From Anaerolineae bacterium (GTDB lineage Bacteria > Chloroflexota > Anaerolineae > Aggregatilineales > UBA3940): a stretch of 64,000 bases of DNA. The notes beneath the pieces are model-generated. The model was not told the DNA's origin, searched no databases, and saw only the letters and a list, made by a program, of their open reading frames with translations. Numbering within the stretch: position 1 is the stretch's first letter; every line of letters begins with the position of its first letter. This document shows, piece after piece, positions 36,812-44,333 of this stretch. The translations under genes and the position numbers were made by a program. The stretch is from assembly GCA_016926255.1 (NCBI GenBank), contig JAFGOY010000069.1, positions 1-64,000 of the forward strand. The letters run 5' to 3'.

Positions 36812-38038
36812 ATGGCAGTATTCTCGTCCCCCTCTGGATCAAGTCCGACCCAGACATTATCTCTCAGCGAAGACGAACGGGCCGGACTCGTCAATTTCCT
36901 GCAACGTCTTGTTCAAACCCCCAGCCCTTCCTCAAAGGAGGAGCAGGTCGCTCAACTTGTCATTGAAGAACTGCGATCAACAGGTGTAGAAGATGTTCAT
37001 GTCGATCAGGCCGGGAATGTCGTCGCCCGTATGGGTACTGGCAGCGGCCCGACCCTGTTGTATGATGCTCACCTTGATACAGTCACCGTAACGAATGCGG
37101 AATGGCCCTACAATCCCTACGAAGCGGTTATCGAGAATGGCGTTTTGTATGGATTGGGCGCTTGTGATATGAAGGGTTCGGTCGCGGCGATGGTCTATGC
37201 TGCCCATTTACTGACTGAATCAAAGAGCGATCTGCACGGGAACCTGGTTTTCGCCTTTGTCGTCCAGGAAGAACCCTGTGAAGGCAGTGCTCTCAAGGTA
37301 TTGCTTAACGAAGAGAATATCCGGCCTGACTGGGTGATCCTGGGTGAACCTAGCGATATGAACATTATGCGTGGACACCGGGGGCGGGTTCTTTTCAAAG
37401 TGACGGTTCACGGTAAAAGTTCACATTCTTCCAACCCTGAACTGGGCACGAATGCCATCACTGCTGCCGCCCGGTTGATCTTTGGTATCGATTTACTCTC
37501 GGTTGATCTGCCGAGCGATCCTTTCCTGGGGGCTGGTACGGTTGCCGTCACCCATATCGAGAGCCAGTCTGCCAGCCTGAACGCGATCCCCGATATCTGC
37601 ACATTTTATGTCGACCGGCGGCTTACACTGGGCGAGACGCCCACCCGCGCCCAGGCCCAGCTTGAGAGCATCGTCGAGCGCGAAGGAATTGATGCCGAGA
37701 TTGAGATCGTCAAATACAACAGTAAAACGTATACCGGTTATGAACTGTCGGCCAGGGAAGCGTTCAATGCCTGGGCACTGGAAGAGAACCACGAATTGAT
37801 CCAGCGGCTCAGCAAGATATCAAGACAGGTGCTGGGGCATGTACCTGTTGTGAGGCACTGGCCGTTTTCTACCGACGGTGTATACAGTATGGGTGAGACC
37901 AATATCCCAACGATCGGCATCGGCCCTGGAAACCCGGAACATGCGCACACCATCCACGATCAGGTTCGCCTTGCCGATGTGGAGCAGGCCGCCCGGATAT
38001 ATGCATTGATGGCGATGACGATGTTGAAACAAACTTGA
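36812..38038 (+). CDS. M20-family metallopeptidase/deacylase (YgeY/DapE-like)
   Basis: 408 aa. The dizinc site motifs are present: LLYDAHLDTVTV, GLGACDMKGSVAAM and the catalytic pair VVQEEPCEGS; RGHRGRVLFKVTVHGKSSHSS begins the dimerisation domain, and PGNPEHAHTIHDQV carries the final zinc histidine. The family includes acetylornithine deacetylase, DapE and the YgeY group; the QEEPCEG pattern favours the YgeY-like subgroup, but the substrate cannot be fixed. It begins 3 bp after the phosphotransferase stop and is followed by a terminator. Confidence 0.9.
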   Translation: MAVFSSPSGSSPTQTLSLSEDERAGLVNFLQRLVQTPSPSSKEEQVAQLVIEELRSTGVEDVHVDQAGNVVARMGTGSGPTLLYDAHLDTVTVTNAEWPYNPYEAVIENGVLYGLGACDMKGSVAAMVYAAHLLTESKSDLHGNLVFAFVVQEEPCEGSALKVLLNEENIRPDWVILGEPSDMNIMRGHRGRVLFKVTVHGKSSHSSNPELGTNAITAAARLIFGIDLLSVDLPSDPFLGAGTVAVTHIESQSASLNAIPDICTFYVDRRLTLGETPTRAQAQLESIVEREGIDAEIEIVKYNSKTYTGYELSAREAFNAWALEENHELIQRLSKISRQVLGHVPVVRHWPFSTDGVYSMGETNIPTIGIGPGNPEHAHTIHDQVRLADVEQAARIYALMAMTMLKQT

Positions 38039-38057
38039 CCTGTCGAACAGGCAGCCG

Positions 38058-38089
38058 AGGGGGCGGATTTGAACATCCTGCCCCTTTTT
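38058..38089 (+). terminator. Intrinsic terminator after the M20 gene
   Basis: AGGGGGCGGAT pairs imperfectly with ATCCTGCCCCT around a short loop and is followed by TTTTT, 20 bp after the stop. Confidence 0.75.
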
Positions 38090-38171
38090 GATTCCCGGTA
38101 AATGCATCCTGACGTCGTTTCCGGCATCAAATAAAGTGGAATTGAAAAAATATCTGTAATGGAGAGAAAAA

Positions 38172-38825
38172 ATGACTTTATTGGATGAAAAAACACGTCA
38201 GGATATCAAATCACTTCTCGAAGACCTTGCCGGACCGGTAGAACTGGTCGTCTTTACACAGGAATTCGAGTGCCAGTTCTGCCGCGAGACACGAGAGCTT
38301 ATAGAGGAGATTGCGACGCTGTCGGAAATGATTGACGTCGAAGTACTTGATTTCCTGGAGAACAAGGATCGCGCCGAAGAATTGAATATCGACAAGATTC
38401 CAGCAATCGCCATTCTTGGGGCTGGAAAGCAGAGCTACGGTGTGCGCTACTACGGCATTCCGTCAGGGTATGAGTTCTCTTCGCTGCTTCACGATATCAA
38501 AGCAGTCGCCGCCGGGCCGGATGCCGTTCCGCTTGATGGTGATACGCTGGCGTTTCTTGACAGCCTGGAACAGGATATACACTTGCAGGTGTTCGTCACG
38601 CCGACCTGCCCATACTGTCCGCGCGCGGTCGTTCTCGCTCACGCGATGGCAATTGCCAGCGACAGGGTATCGGCAGATATGGTCGAAGCGACGGAGTTTC
38701 CCCACCTTTCGGTCAAATATGATGTGATGGGTGTGCCGCGAACGGTCATCAATGAAACCGAGTTTGTCGAAGGCTCTGTACCTGAACAAATGCTGCTCGA
38801 CGCGATGCGTGCTGCCAGCAACTAG
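38172..38825 (+). CDS. Two-domain protein disulfide oxidoreductase (PDO/glutaredoxin-like)
   Basis: 217 aa consisting of two thioredoxin folds, each with its own CxxC: ECQFCRE (C34, C37) and TCPYCPR (C146, C149). Each fold has a cis-proline segment (DKIPAIAI; MGVPRTVI). This is the PDO architecture known from thermophilic archaea and bacteria, where it catalyses disulfide exchange in the cytoplasm with thioredoxin reductase. No signal peptide is present. GGAGAG precedes the ATG. The gene is monocistronic between two terminators. Confidence 0.92.
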   Translation: MTLLDEKTRQDIKSLLEDLAGPVELVVFTQEFECQFCRETRELIEEIATLSEMIDVEVLDFLENKDRAEELNIDKIPAIAILGAGKQSYGVRYYGIPSGYEFSSLLHDIKAVAAGPDAVPLDGDTLAFLDSLEQDIHLQVFVTPTCPYCPRAVVLAHAMAIASDRVSADMVEATEFPHLSVKYDVMGVPRTVINETEFVEGSVPEQMLLDAMRAASN

Positions 38826-38835
38826 GAATGATTTC

Positions 38836-38872
38836 CCAGGCCGGGTATCGTTTGTAGTGATACCCGACCTGG
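38836..38872 (+). terminator. Hairpin terminator after the PDO gene
   Basis: A 14-bp stem with one mismatch (38836-38849 with 38859-38872) and a 9-nt loop, followed by CTCTTTCCC, 11 bp after the stop. Confidence 0.75.
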
Positions 38873-38984
38873 CTCTTTCCCGTTTAAACTAAAAATCATT
38901 CCAGGCAGAGTAGATAACAAAAATCTACGACCTTCCGGTGGTGGATTCCCCGCCGTTATGATTGTTGTCAACCCTTCGTTGGAC

Positions 38985-39013
38985 TTGCAGTTTAGGTTAA
39001 ACCATAGCATAAT
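38985..39013 (+). promoter_or_regulatory. Promoter of the PDWL-motif gene pair
   Basis: TTGCAG (38985-38990), 17-bp spacer and CATAAT (39008-39013), 42 bp before the start codon. Confidence 0.5.
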
Positions 39014-39055
39014 CAAACCCGATGGCAACTCCAAAGTACCGTCACAGGATCGCTA

Positions 39056-41407
39056 ATGTCGGAGATCAGCCTACGGGCCTATGTTGAGTATATTGATGAC
39101 CGGCTGGCGCACGACGCGTACCAAGAAGTAATCGCGCAGTGCCGCCATATCCTTGAAACATTTCCTAAGTATGTCGAAGCCTACAAGCTCCTGGCAAGGG
39201 CCTTGGTTGCCCAGGAAGATTACCAGGACGCGCTTGACTTATTTCAGCGTGTCTTGAGTGCTGATCCGAGCGATTTTATTTCTCACGTTGGGATCAGTGA
39301 CTGCTACCGGGAAAGCGGCGCTCTTGACCAGGCGATCTGGCATCTGGAACGAGCCTTTGAACAGGTTCCCAACAACGTCGATCTCCAGGAAGCGATCAAG
39401 CAGTTGTATGCTGAAAGAGACGGGTCGCCGCCACGTAAAGTGCAGTTGACCGGTGGAGCATTAGCCCGCCTGTACATCAAGGGGAAGCTGTATTCACAGG
39501 CGATCCTCGAAATCAAAAAGGCACTGGCCCGCGACCCCGAACGTCTCGACCTTCAGCTATTGCTAGCCAAAGCCCTGTGGCACAATCACCAGGTTGTCGA
39601 AGCCGGAAAAGTCGCTGCCGAAATCCTTAGACGCCTGCCAAACTGCGTCGAAGCCAACCGTCTGCTGGCGTTGCTGTGGCAGCGGGCACAGCAGCCCAAA
39701 GAGATGATCGCCTTCCTGGATCGTGTCAGAGACCTCGATCCATATCTCGCCTATGAAATTGAGAAAAAGGGGAAACGCGCCCCGGCTGATACCTTTCAAC
39801 TCGAGATGCTGCGGTTTGATACAGATCGACCACTGACTGATGTCGGCACTGCTGACTGGGTATCGCAGATCAGCGCGATTCCAAAAGAACTGGGAGTGAC
39901 CGGGCCGTTGAAAGCGCCGGTCGAACCGTTCGCGGATGTTTCTCAAGCAGGCAGGCCGCCTGTGCCAATCCCCGATATGTCGGGCAGCCCGGACTGGCTG
40001 CAGGAAGCTCTATCTTCGCCAATGGGGCAGGAAGCCGGTGCAGGTGTTGAAGAACCCGATTGGCTTGGCAGTATTATGGCTGATGAACAGGCCGCCCCGG
40101 TGCAAGATTTTGCCGCTCCGGGCAGCGCACCAGCCGCAGCCGACGCACCCGATTGGCTGCAAGATGTATTGGCCCAACCTTCTGACGTGGAAACGTTACC
40201 TCCTGCTTCGCCATCTGCTCCTGGCGGTGCCCCGGATTGGCTGCAAGACGTACTGGCTGAGGACTCTTCCGGGGAACCATCGCCTCCGGCTGCTCCACCA
40301 TCTTCCGATGCGCCTGACTGGTTACAGGATGTGTTCGGGGAGTCGGTTTCTCCTGCGCCTGATTTACCGCCTCAGAGCGCGCCGCCGGTTGACGAGGGCG
40401 CTCCTGATTGGATGTCGGATATTTTCGGAGAGGCATCGTCACCAGCAGCAGTCGCAGATGCAGCGCCTCCTGTATCGGAACAGACCGGTCAATCTGATAT
40501 GCCCGATTGGATGCAGGATATCATCGGCGAGCAGGCATCAGCGCCTGTCGCGGAGGTGTCTTCACCTGCTGCCACGCAACCAGAACAGTCTGATATACCT
40601 GACTGGATGCAGGATATCGTCGGTGAGCAGACGCCAACGCCTGTCGCGGAGGTTCCCTTGCCTGCTGCTATAACACCTGATCAGTCTGATATGCCTGATT
40701 GGATGCAGGATATCGTTGGTGAACAGCCGGAAGGTGAGGCGGTTGAGGCTGCAGGCATAGAACAGGAAGCCATACCCGATGCCGCCCAGCCTGAACGGGA
40801 AGCCCCCCAATGGCTCACAAAGATACTTAGCGGCGAAGAAGATGAATCGTTTGTTGCCGAGGCCCCTGAACCGGAGCCATTTGACGAAGTTTCGGACGAG
40901 TGGCTCGATCAACTACTGACGGAAGGGGCAGAGTCAGAACCGTCAGTGCGGGCTGCTGAAGATGTCGCTGCTCCCGACTGGTTAAAAGATATTGATTCGC
41001 GCCCGGAGCAGATACCGGTGGCTGCCGAACCACTCAGCCTTGACGACCTGGGCGAGCTTGAAACCTGGGATGCATCGTTTCAAAGCAAACCGGCAGGCGC
41101 GCCTTCACCGACGAAGTCAGCAGAGCTTCCACCGTTCCTGGCTTCGGCTGAGGGGATGGCCGTCGAAGAATCGGCTGCCCCAGCGGGAAGAGAACTCCCC
41201 GATTGGCTCAAAGCAGCGCAGGATGTTGAAACTGTCAATGATCGGCCAGGGGATGATCTGGCGGAAGAATCAGAAAAATCCATACCCGATTGGCTTATGG
41301 CGGCGCAGGATATGATATCACCTGAATCGGATGAAGAGCCGGAAGAAAATCAGGATGAAATACCCGATTGGCTGCGTGGTGCAAATTCGGAGGACGGTGA
41401 AGCCTAG
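39056..41407 (+). CDS. TPR protein with a C-terminal array of Pro-Asp-Trp-Leu/Met motifs
   Basis: 783 aa, no signal peptide or membrane helix. Residues ~1-260 are TPR units (EAYKLLARALVAQEDYQDAL; HVGISDCYRESGALDQAI). Residues ~275-783 are Pro/Ala/Glu/Ser-rich, probably disordered, and carry about 16 short motifs of the form [PD]-[DEQ]-W-[LMV]-x-x-[ILVA], for example SPDWLQEAL, APDWLQDVL (three variants), MPDWMQDII, IPDWMQDIV, DEWLDQLL and IPDWLRGA. Three consecutive units form a 96-bp tandem repeat. The motifs look like amphipathic docking peptides for a partner. The following gene has the same motifs in mirror order. I do not know a functional assignment. Confidence 0.85.
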   Translation: MSEISLRAYVEYIDDRLAHDAYQEVIAQCRHILETFPKYVEAYKLLARALVAQEDYQDALDLFQRVLSADPSDFISHVGISDCYRESGALDQAIWHLERAFEQVPNNVDLQEAIKQLYAERDGSPPRKVQLTGGALARLYIKGKLYSQAILEIKKALARDPERLDLQLLLAKALWHNHQVVEAGKVAAEILRRLPNCVEANRLLALLWQRAQQPKEMIAFLDRVRDLDPYLAYEIEKKGKRAPADTFQLEMLRFDTDRPLTDVGTADWVSQISAIPKELGVTGPLKAPVEPFADVSQAGRPPVPIPDMSGSPDWLQEALSSPMGQEAGAGVEEPDWLGSIMADEQAAPVQDFAAPGSAPAAADAPDWLQDVLAQPSDVETLPPASPSAPGGAPDWLQDVLAEDSSGEPSPPAAPPSSDAPDWLQDVFGESVSPAPDLPPQSAPPVDEGAPDWMSDIFGEASSPAAVADAAPPVSEQTGQSDMPDWMQDIIGEQASAPVAEVSSPAATQPEQSDIPDWMQDIVGEQTPTPVAEVPLPAAITPDQSDMPDWMQDIVGEQPEGEAVEAAGIEQEAIPDAAQPEREAPQWLTKILSGEEDESFVAEAPEPEPFDEVSDEWLDQLLTEGAESEPSVRAAEDVAAPDWLKDIDSRPEQIPVAAEPLSLDDLGELETWDASFQSKPAGAPSPTKSAELPPFLASAEGMAVEESAAPAGRELPDWLKAAQDVETVNDRPGDDLAEESEKSIPDWLMAAQDMISPESDEEPEENQDEIPDWLRGANSEDGEA
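40490..40726 (+). repeat. 96-bp tandem repeat in the motif array
   Basis: Two full units (40490-40585, 40586-40681) and a partial third (from 40682), each coding QSD[MI]PDWMQDI[IV]GEQ plus a Pro/Ala linker ending in PVAEV and PAA. The units are in frame, so copy-number change keeps the protein open. Confidence 0.85.
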
Positions 41408-41541
41408 TTCGGGTTTGCAAAATATCGCTGCCGCCACTTTAATAGTAAGAGTATTGGAAAAGCGTCTTTTGCTCCATTGGTGTATAACTATCAACAGGGT
41501 TGAAACCAGTATTATCTAAGACGCTCCAGGAGGGTTTACAA

Positions 41542-43365
41542 GTGGCCCCTATTGATGAATCAAATAACGACGCCTCCGAGGACGTCCCGGAGTGGTTAAC
41601 TGACGGCGATCTTGACAGTGACGATGCCATTGCTTGGCTCGAAGAAATCGCTGCAAAGTATGATCCCGAATTTGAAGGTTCGAGTGAGGAGTCTTCTGGT
41701 TCTGTAGAACCAGAGGTCGAGCCGGATGAGGTCGAAGAGGAAGAAGTTCCCGACTGGTTGAAGACCGGAACTCCCGAACCTGTAGCTGAAGCGGTGCCGG
41801 AAGAAGAACCAGAAGAGGAAGAGGAAGAAGTTCCTGACTGGTTGGAGGCTGAAATGCCCGAACCGGTCGCCGAGGCCGTACCTGTGGCCGAAGCCGCGCC
41901 TGAAGAAGAACCAGAAGAAGAAGAGGACGAAGGTCTCCCCGACTGGCTGAAGGATGAAATGCCTGAGCCGGTCGCCGAGGCCGTACCTGTGGCCGAAGCC
42001 GCACCCGAAGAGGAACCAGAAGAAGAGGACGAAGACCTCCCCGACTGGTTAAAAGCAGTTGCCCCCGCTCCTGCTGCAAAACCGGTTGACGAAGCGGAAC
42101 CTGCTGTAGAAGAAGCGGGTGCTATGGCCTGGCTGGATGAACAGGCAGAGATGCAGGGAGTGGGTGCCGGTGAAGTCGTTTCGGAGGCTTTGACCGCCGA
42201 CAGTCCGCCGACCACGTCCCCTGATATCCCGCCGCCCGACGCTGAGGCGGAAGCCGTTTCGGATGAAGAACTTCCCGATTGGCTCAAGAGTGACGAGGTC
42301 AAAGAGGCGAAGGAGAAGGCGATGGTCACACCAACCGGTGAGCTAAGAGAAGAACTCGTCGCTGCTGCCATCACAGCCGAAGAAGAGGACATCGCCTGGC
42401 TGGAAAGTGCTCTTGAAGCAGAAGAACCGCCCGACGAAGACCTGCCCGACTGGTTGAAAGAGGAACCGGCAAAAGCGGTTGAAGAACCAAGAGCCGGGAT
42501 TGTAGAAGAGGCCGAGGCTGAAGCCGAAGAGGAAGAAGAAGAACTTCCCGATTGGCTCAAGGGGATCGAGGAGCAGCCCACCCTGTCCTGGCATATTTCG
42601 ACTTCTGAGGTGGTCGAGGCTGTCGCCGAGTCGGAACTGGCAAAGGAAGCGGAGGGTGAGGCTGAAGAGGAAGAAGAACTTCCTGATTGGCTCAGGGGGA
42701 TTGGTCCCAGTGCCGTACCCGCCGACACCGCGCCATTTATCGAATCTGTCGAAGAAGAGCCAGAGGAAGAAGAATTACCTGGCTGGATAACAAAGAAACC
42801 CGCCGAGGAAGAAGAGGAAGAAGGAATTCCCGATTGGCTGGCCGAAAAGCCCGTCGCGCCTGCGGCCCCGGTCGTCGAGATCGAGGAGGAACTGGAGGAA
42901 GAAGAGGAAGAGGTTCCTGATTGGCTGGCCGAAAAGCCTGCCGCGCTGGCAGTCGAAGCTGCTGCCGCCGAGGTTGAAGAAGAGCCGGAAGAAGAGGGAG
43001 AAGAGGCTCCCCACTGGCTTGCTGAAGCTCCCGCGGCCCCGGTTCGCGAAGAGAAGCCACCTGTACCAGCTGTGGCGCCTTCTGTCTCAATACCGTCCGA
43101 GATCGCCGGGGACTTCAACGAGCAGCTCAGGATTGCTCGCGAGAAACTATCGGCGAAGGCTATTGACGAAGCACTGCCGTACTATGAAAGCCTGATCGGC
43201 AGCAAGCAGATGCTCGATCAGACGATCTCCGACCTTTTGTATGCGATCAAGACCGAGGAGAAGATCAGCCCGCAGCTGCGCCGGGTGCTGGGTGATGCCT
43301 ACCGCAGCCAGGGCCAGCTTCAGGAGGCACTCGAAGCGTATCGACAGGCGCTCGATGAGTTGTAA
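41542..43365 (+). CDS. Acidic PDWL-motif protein with a C-terminal TPR
   Basis: 607 aa from the GTG at 41542, chosen because AGGAGGG (41528-41534) lies 7 nt upstream; a TTG at 41500 is open but lacks such a site. Residues ~1-510 are extremely Glu-rich with about 13 motifs: VPEWLTDG, VPDWLKTG, VPDWLEAE, LPDWLKDE, LPDWLKAV, LPDWLKSD, LPDWLKEE, LPDWLKGI, LPDWLRGI, IPDWLAEK, VPDWLAEK, APHWLAEA. AWLEE/AWLDE/AWLES segments alternate with them. The last ~85 residues form a TPR-like helical domain (RRVLGDAYRSQGQLQEALEAY). Layout mirrors the preceding gene. A strong terminator follows. Confidence 0.83.
   Translation: MAPIDESNNDASEDVPEWLTDGDLDSDDAIAWLEEIAAKYDPEFEGSSEESSGSVEPEVEPDEVEEEEVPDWLKTGTPEPVAEAVPEEEPEEEEEEVPDWLEAEMPEPVAEAVPVAEAAPEEEPEEEEDEGLPDWLKDEMPEPVAEAVPVAEAAPEEEPEEEDEDLPDWLKAVAPAPAAKPVDEAEPAVEEAGAMAWLDEQAEMQGVGAGEVVSEALTADSPPTTSPDIPPPDAEAEAVSDEELPDWLKSDEVKEAKEKAMVTPTGELREELVAAAITAEEEDIAWLESALEAEEPPDEDLPDWLKEEPAKAVEEPRAGIVEEAEAEAEEEEEELPDWLKGIEEQPTLSWHISTSEVVEAVAESELAKEAEGEAEEEEELPDWLRGIGPSAVPADTAPFIESVEEEPEEEELPGWITKKPAEEEEEEGIPDWLAEKPVAPAAPVVEIEEELEEEEEEVPDWLAEKPAALAVEAAAAEVEEEPEEEGEEAPHWLAEAPAAPVREEKPPVPAVAPSVSIPSEIAGDFNEQLRIAREKLSAKAIDEALPYYESLIGSKQMLDQTISDLLYAIKTEEKISPQLRRVLGDAYRSQGQLQEALEAYRQALDEL
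41851..42057 (+). repeat. 105-bp tandem duplication
   Basis: Unit 1 (41851-41955) and unit 2 (41956-42057, one codon shorter) are nearly identical, including over 30 bp without a mismatch. Each encodes EMPEPVAEAVPVAEAAPEEE, an acidic run and LPDWLK. The high DNA identity points to recent duplication. Confidence 0.88.
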
Positions 43366-43388
43366 GGTTGATCGATAGTTGAACTGCC

Positions 43389-43421
43389 AATGCCTCCCGG
43401 TCATGCCGGGGGGCATTTTTT
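43389..43421 (+). terminator. Strong intrinsic terminator
   Basis: A 12-bp stem (43389-43400 with 43406-43417, one G-T pair), 5-nt loop and a six-T run, 24 bp after the stop of the PDWL gene. Confidence 0.93.
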
Positions 43422-43429
43422 GTCTCTGC

Positions 43430-43458
43430 TTGGTAACTGCACTTTTGATCGTTATACT
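43430..43458 (+). promoter_or_regulatory. Promoter of ndk
   Basis: TTGGTA (43430-43435), 17-bp spacer and TATACT (43453-43458), 39 bp before the start codon. Confidence 0.65.
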
Positions 43459-43497
43459 TCCCTCAGTCACTCTGAGAACAACCTTGAGGAGGATATT

Positions 43498-43950
43498 TTG
43501 GAAAAAACACTGGTCTTGATAAAACCCGACGGCGTGCAGCGCGGCTTGATGGGTGAGGTGATCAGCCGACTGGAACGTCGTGGTTTGAAACTGTCCGGAA
43601 TGAAATTCATTCAAATGGATGAAGACCTCGCTTCGCGTCACTATGCCGAACATGTCGGAAAGCCCTTTTATCCCGGGCTACTCTCGTATATCACCTCTGG
43701 CCCGGTGGTAGCGATGGTCTGGGAGGGCAAGCAAGCGATCAGCATCGTGCGTTCGACGATGGGCGTCACCAAACCCGCTGAAGCCGCCCCGGGAACCATT
43801 CGCGGGGACTTTGCTCTGGAAGTGGGCCGGAACATCGTTCACGGATCGGCGAATGAAGCCGACGCCGTCCGCGAAGTCGATCTCTTCTTCGCCCCTGCCG
43901 AGTTAGTCAGTTGGGAACGAAGCACCGATCCCTGGATTTTCGAAGATTGA
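43498..43950 (+). CDS. ndk: Nucleoside diphosphate kinase
   Basis: 150 aa, standard family length, from a TTG at 43498 with GAGGAGG (43486-43492) 5 nt upstream; the in-frame upstream extension crosses the promoter and terminator and is not coding. EKTLVLIKPDGVQRGL opens the protein, RSTMGVTKPAEAAPGTIRGD is the nucleotide site, and the phosphorylated histidine is H115 in RNIVHGSANEADA; the usual HGSD is HGSA. It balances NTP and dNTP pools by phosphate transfer from ATP. It is monocistronic, ending at a hairpin. Confidence 0.97.
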   Translation: MEKTLVLIKPDGVQRGLMGEVISRLERRGLKLSGMKFIQMDEDLASRHYAEHVGKPFYPGLLSYITSGPVVAMVWEGKQAISIVRSTMGVTKPAEAAPGTIRGDFALEVGRNIVHGSANEADAVREVDLFFAPAELVSWERSTDPWIFED

Positions 43951-43996
43951 CCCCTGCGGTTTGAGGGGATATTCAACCGGAGACGGTAAAAACTTC

Positions 43997-44024
43997 AGGA
44001 AGCGACCCGCAGGTCGCTTCCTTT
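43997..44024 (+). terminator. Terminator after ndk
   Basis: A perfect 11-bp stem (43997-44007 with 44012-44022) with a 4-nt loop, followed by a short T-run. Confidence 0.85.
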
Positions 44025-44042
44025 GTGTGTGTCTGGTCAGTC

Positions 44043-44084
44043 TTAACCGCCACCACCAGAGCCACCGGTTGTTGGGTACTTCAT
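44043..44084 (-). CDS. Putative 13-aa glycine-rich micro-ORF
   Basis: The minus strand reads ATG (44082-44084) through TAA (44043-44045) and encodes MKYPTTGGSGGGG. It is preceded by AAAGGAG (44095-44101) at a 10-nt spacing, as good a site as those of real genes here. Seven of 13 codons are not random in type: the last seven residues are six Gly and one Ser. It runs away from glyQS, so it is not a conventional leader peptide for that gene. It may be chance; no promoter is clear. Confidence 0.3.
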   Translation of the reverse strand: MKYPTTGGSGGGG

Positions 44085-44278
44085 GGCACCAGGTCTCCTT
44101 TCGACTGGATTAGCCAACCATGTTTCGGTCGGCATACTCAGTGTCGAGGAGTTCTGGGTGCGCTCAGAGAGGGTTTCGGACTGTCATCGGACAAAAATCG
44201 GACAGGGGGGCCCGTAGTCGATTGGTGCTCGCAATATCTGCCTGTCATGTTACAATTTGCGCGGCGGCCAATCCAATT

Positions 44279-44312
44279 GGCGAATTGGCAATCCGATTGA
44301 TGAATTGGCAAT
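44279..44312 (+). repeat. Direct repeat before glyQS
   Basis: GAATTGGCAATC occurs twice, 20 bp apart, within 55 bp of the glyQS start, and a related CAATTGGCGAATTGG lies at its left end. It could be an operator or an RNA element. Confidence 0.5.
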
Positions 44313-44333
44313 CGTTTGTGGAGGATTTCTATA

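Larger units (their letters stand above)
43951..44333. other. Long intergenic region between ndk and glyQS
   Basis: This 383-bp stretch holds the ndk terminator (43997-44022), a minus-strand glycine-rich micro-ORF with a strong ribosome binding site (44043-44101), a short direct repeat of ATCGGAC near 44190-44210, and two copies of GAATTGGCAATC just before the glyQS ribosome binding site. I see no tRNA, T-box or known riboswitch in it. Plus-strand open frames here lack ribosome binding sites and look non-coding. Confidence 0.6.

Noticed and set aside
40490-42057. CRISPR array
   Set aside because: The repeats are in-frame coding repeats with unit lengths of 96 and 105 bp, without spacers or cas genes.
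41439-43118. 559-codon Ser-rich open frame antisense to the second PDWL gene
   Set aside because: Ser/Ser-rich translation simply mirrors the Glu/Asp codons of the plus-strand gene; no ribosome binding site and no domain.
43951-44333. tRNA or T-box leader upstream of glyQS
   Set aside because: No cloverleaf, no T-box antiterminator sequence and no specifier loop could be recognised.
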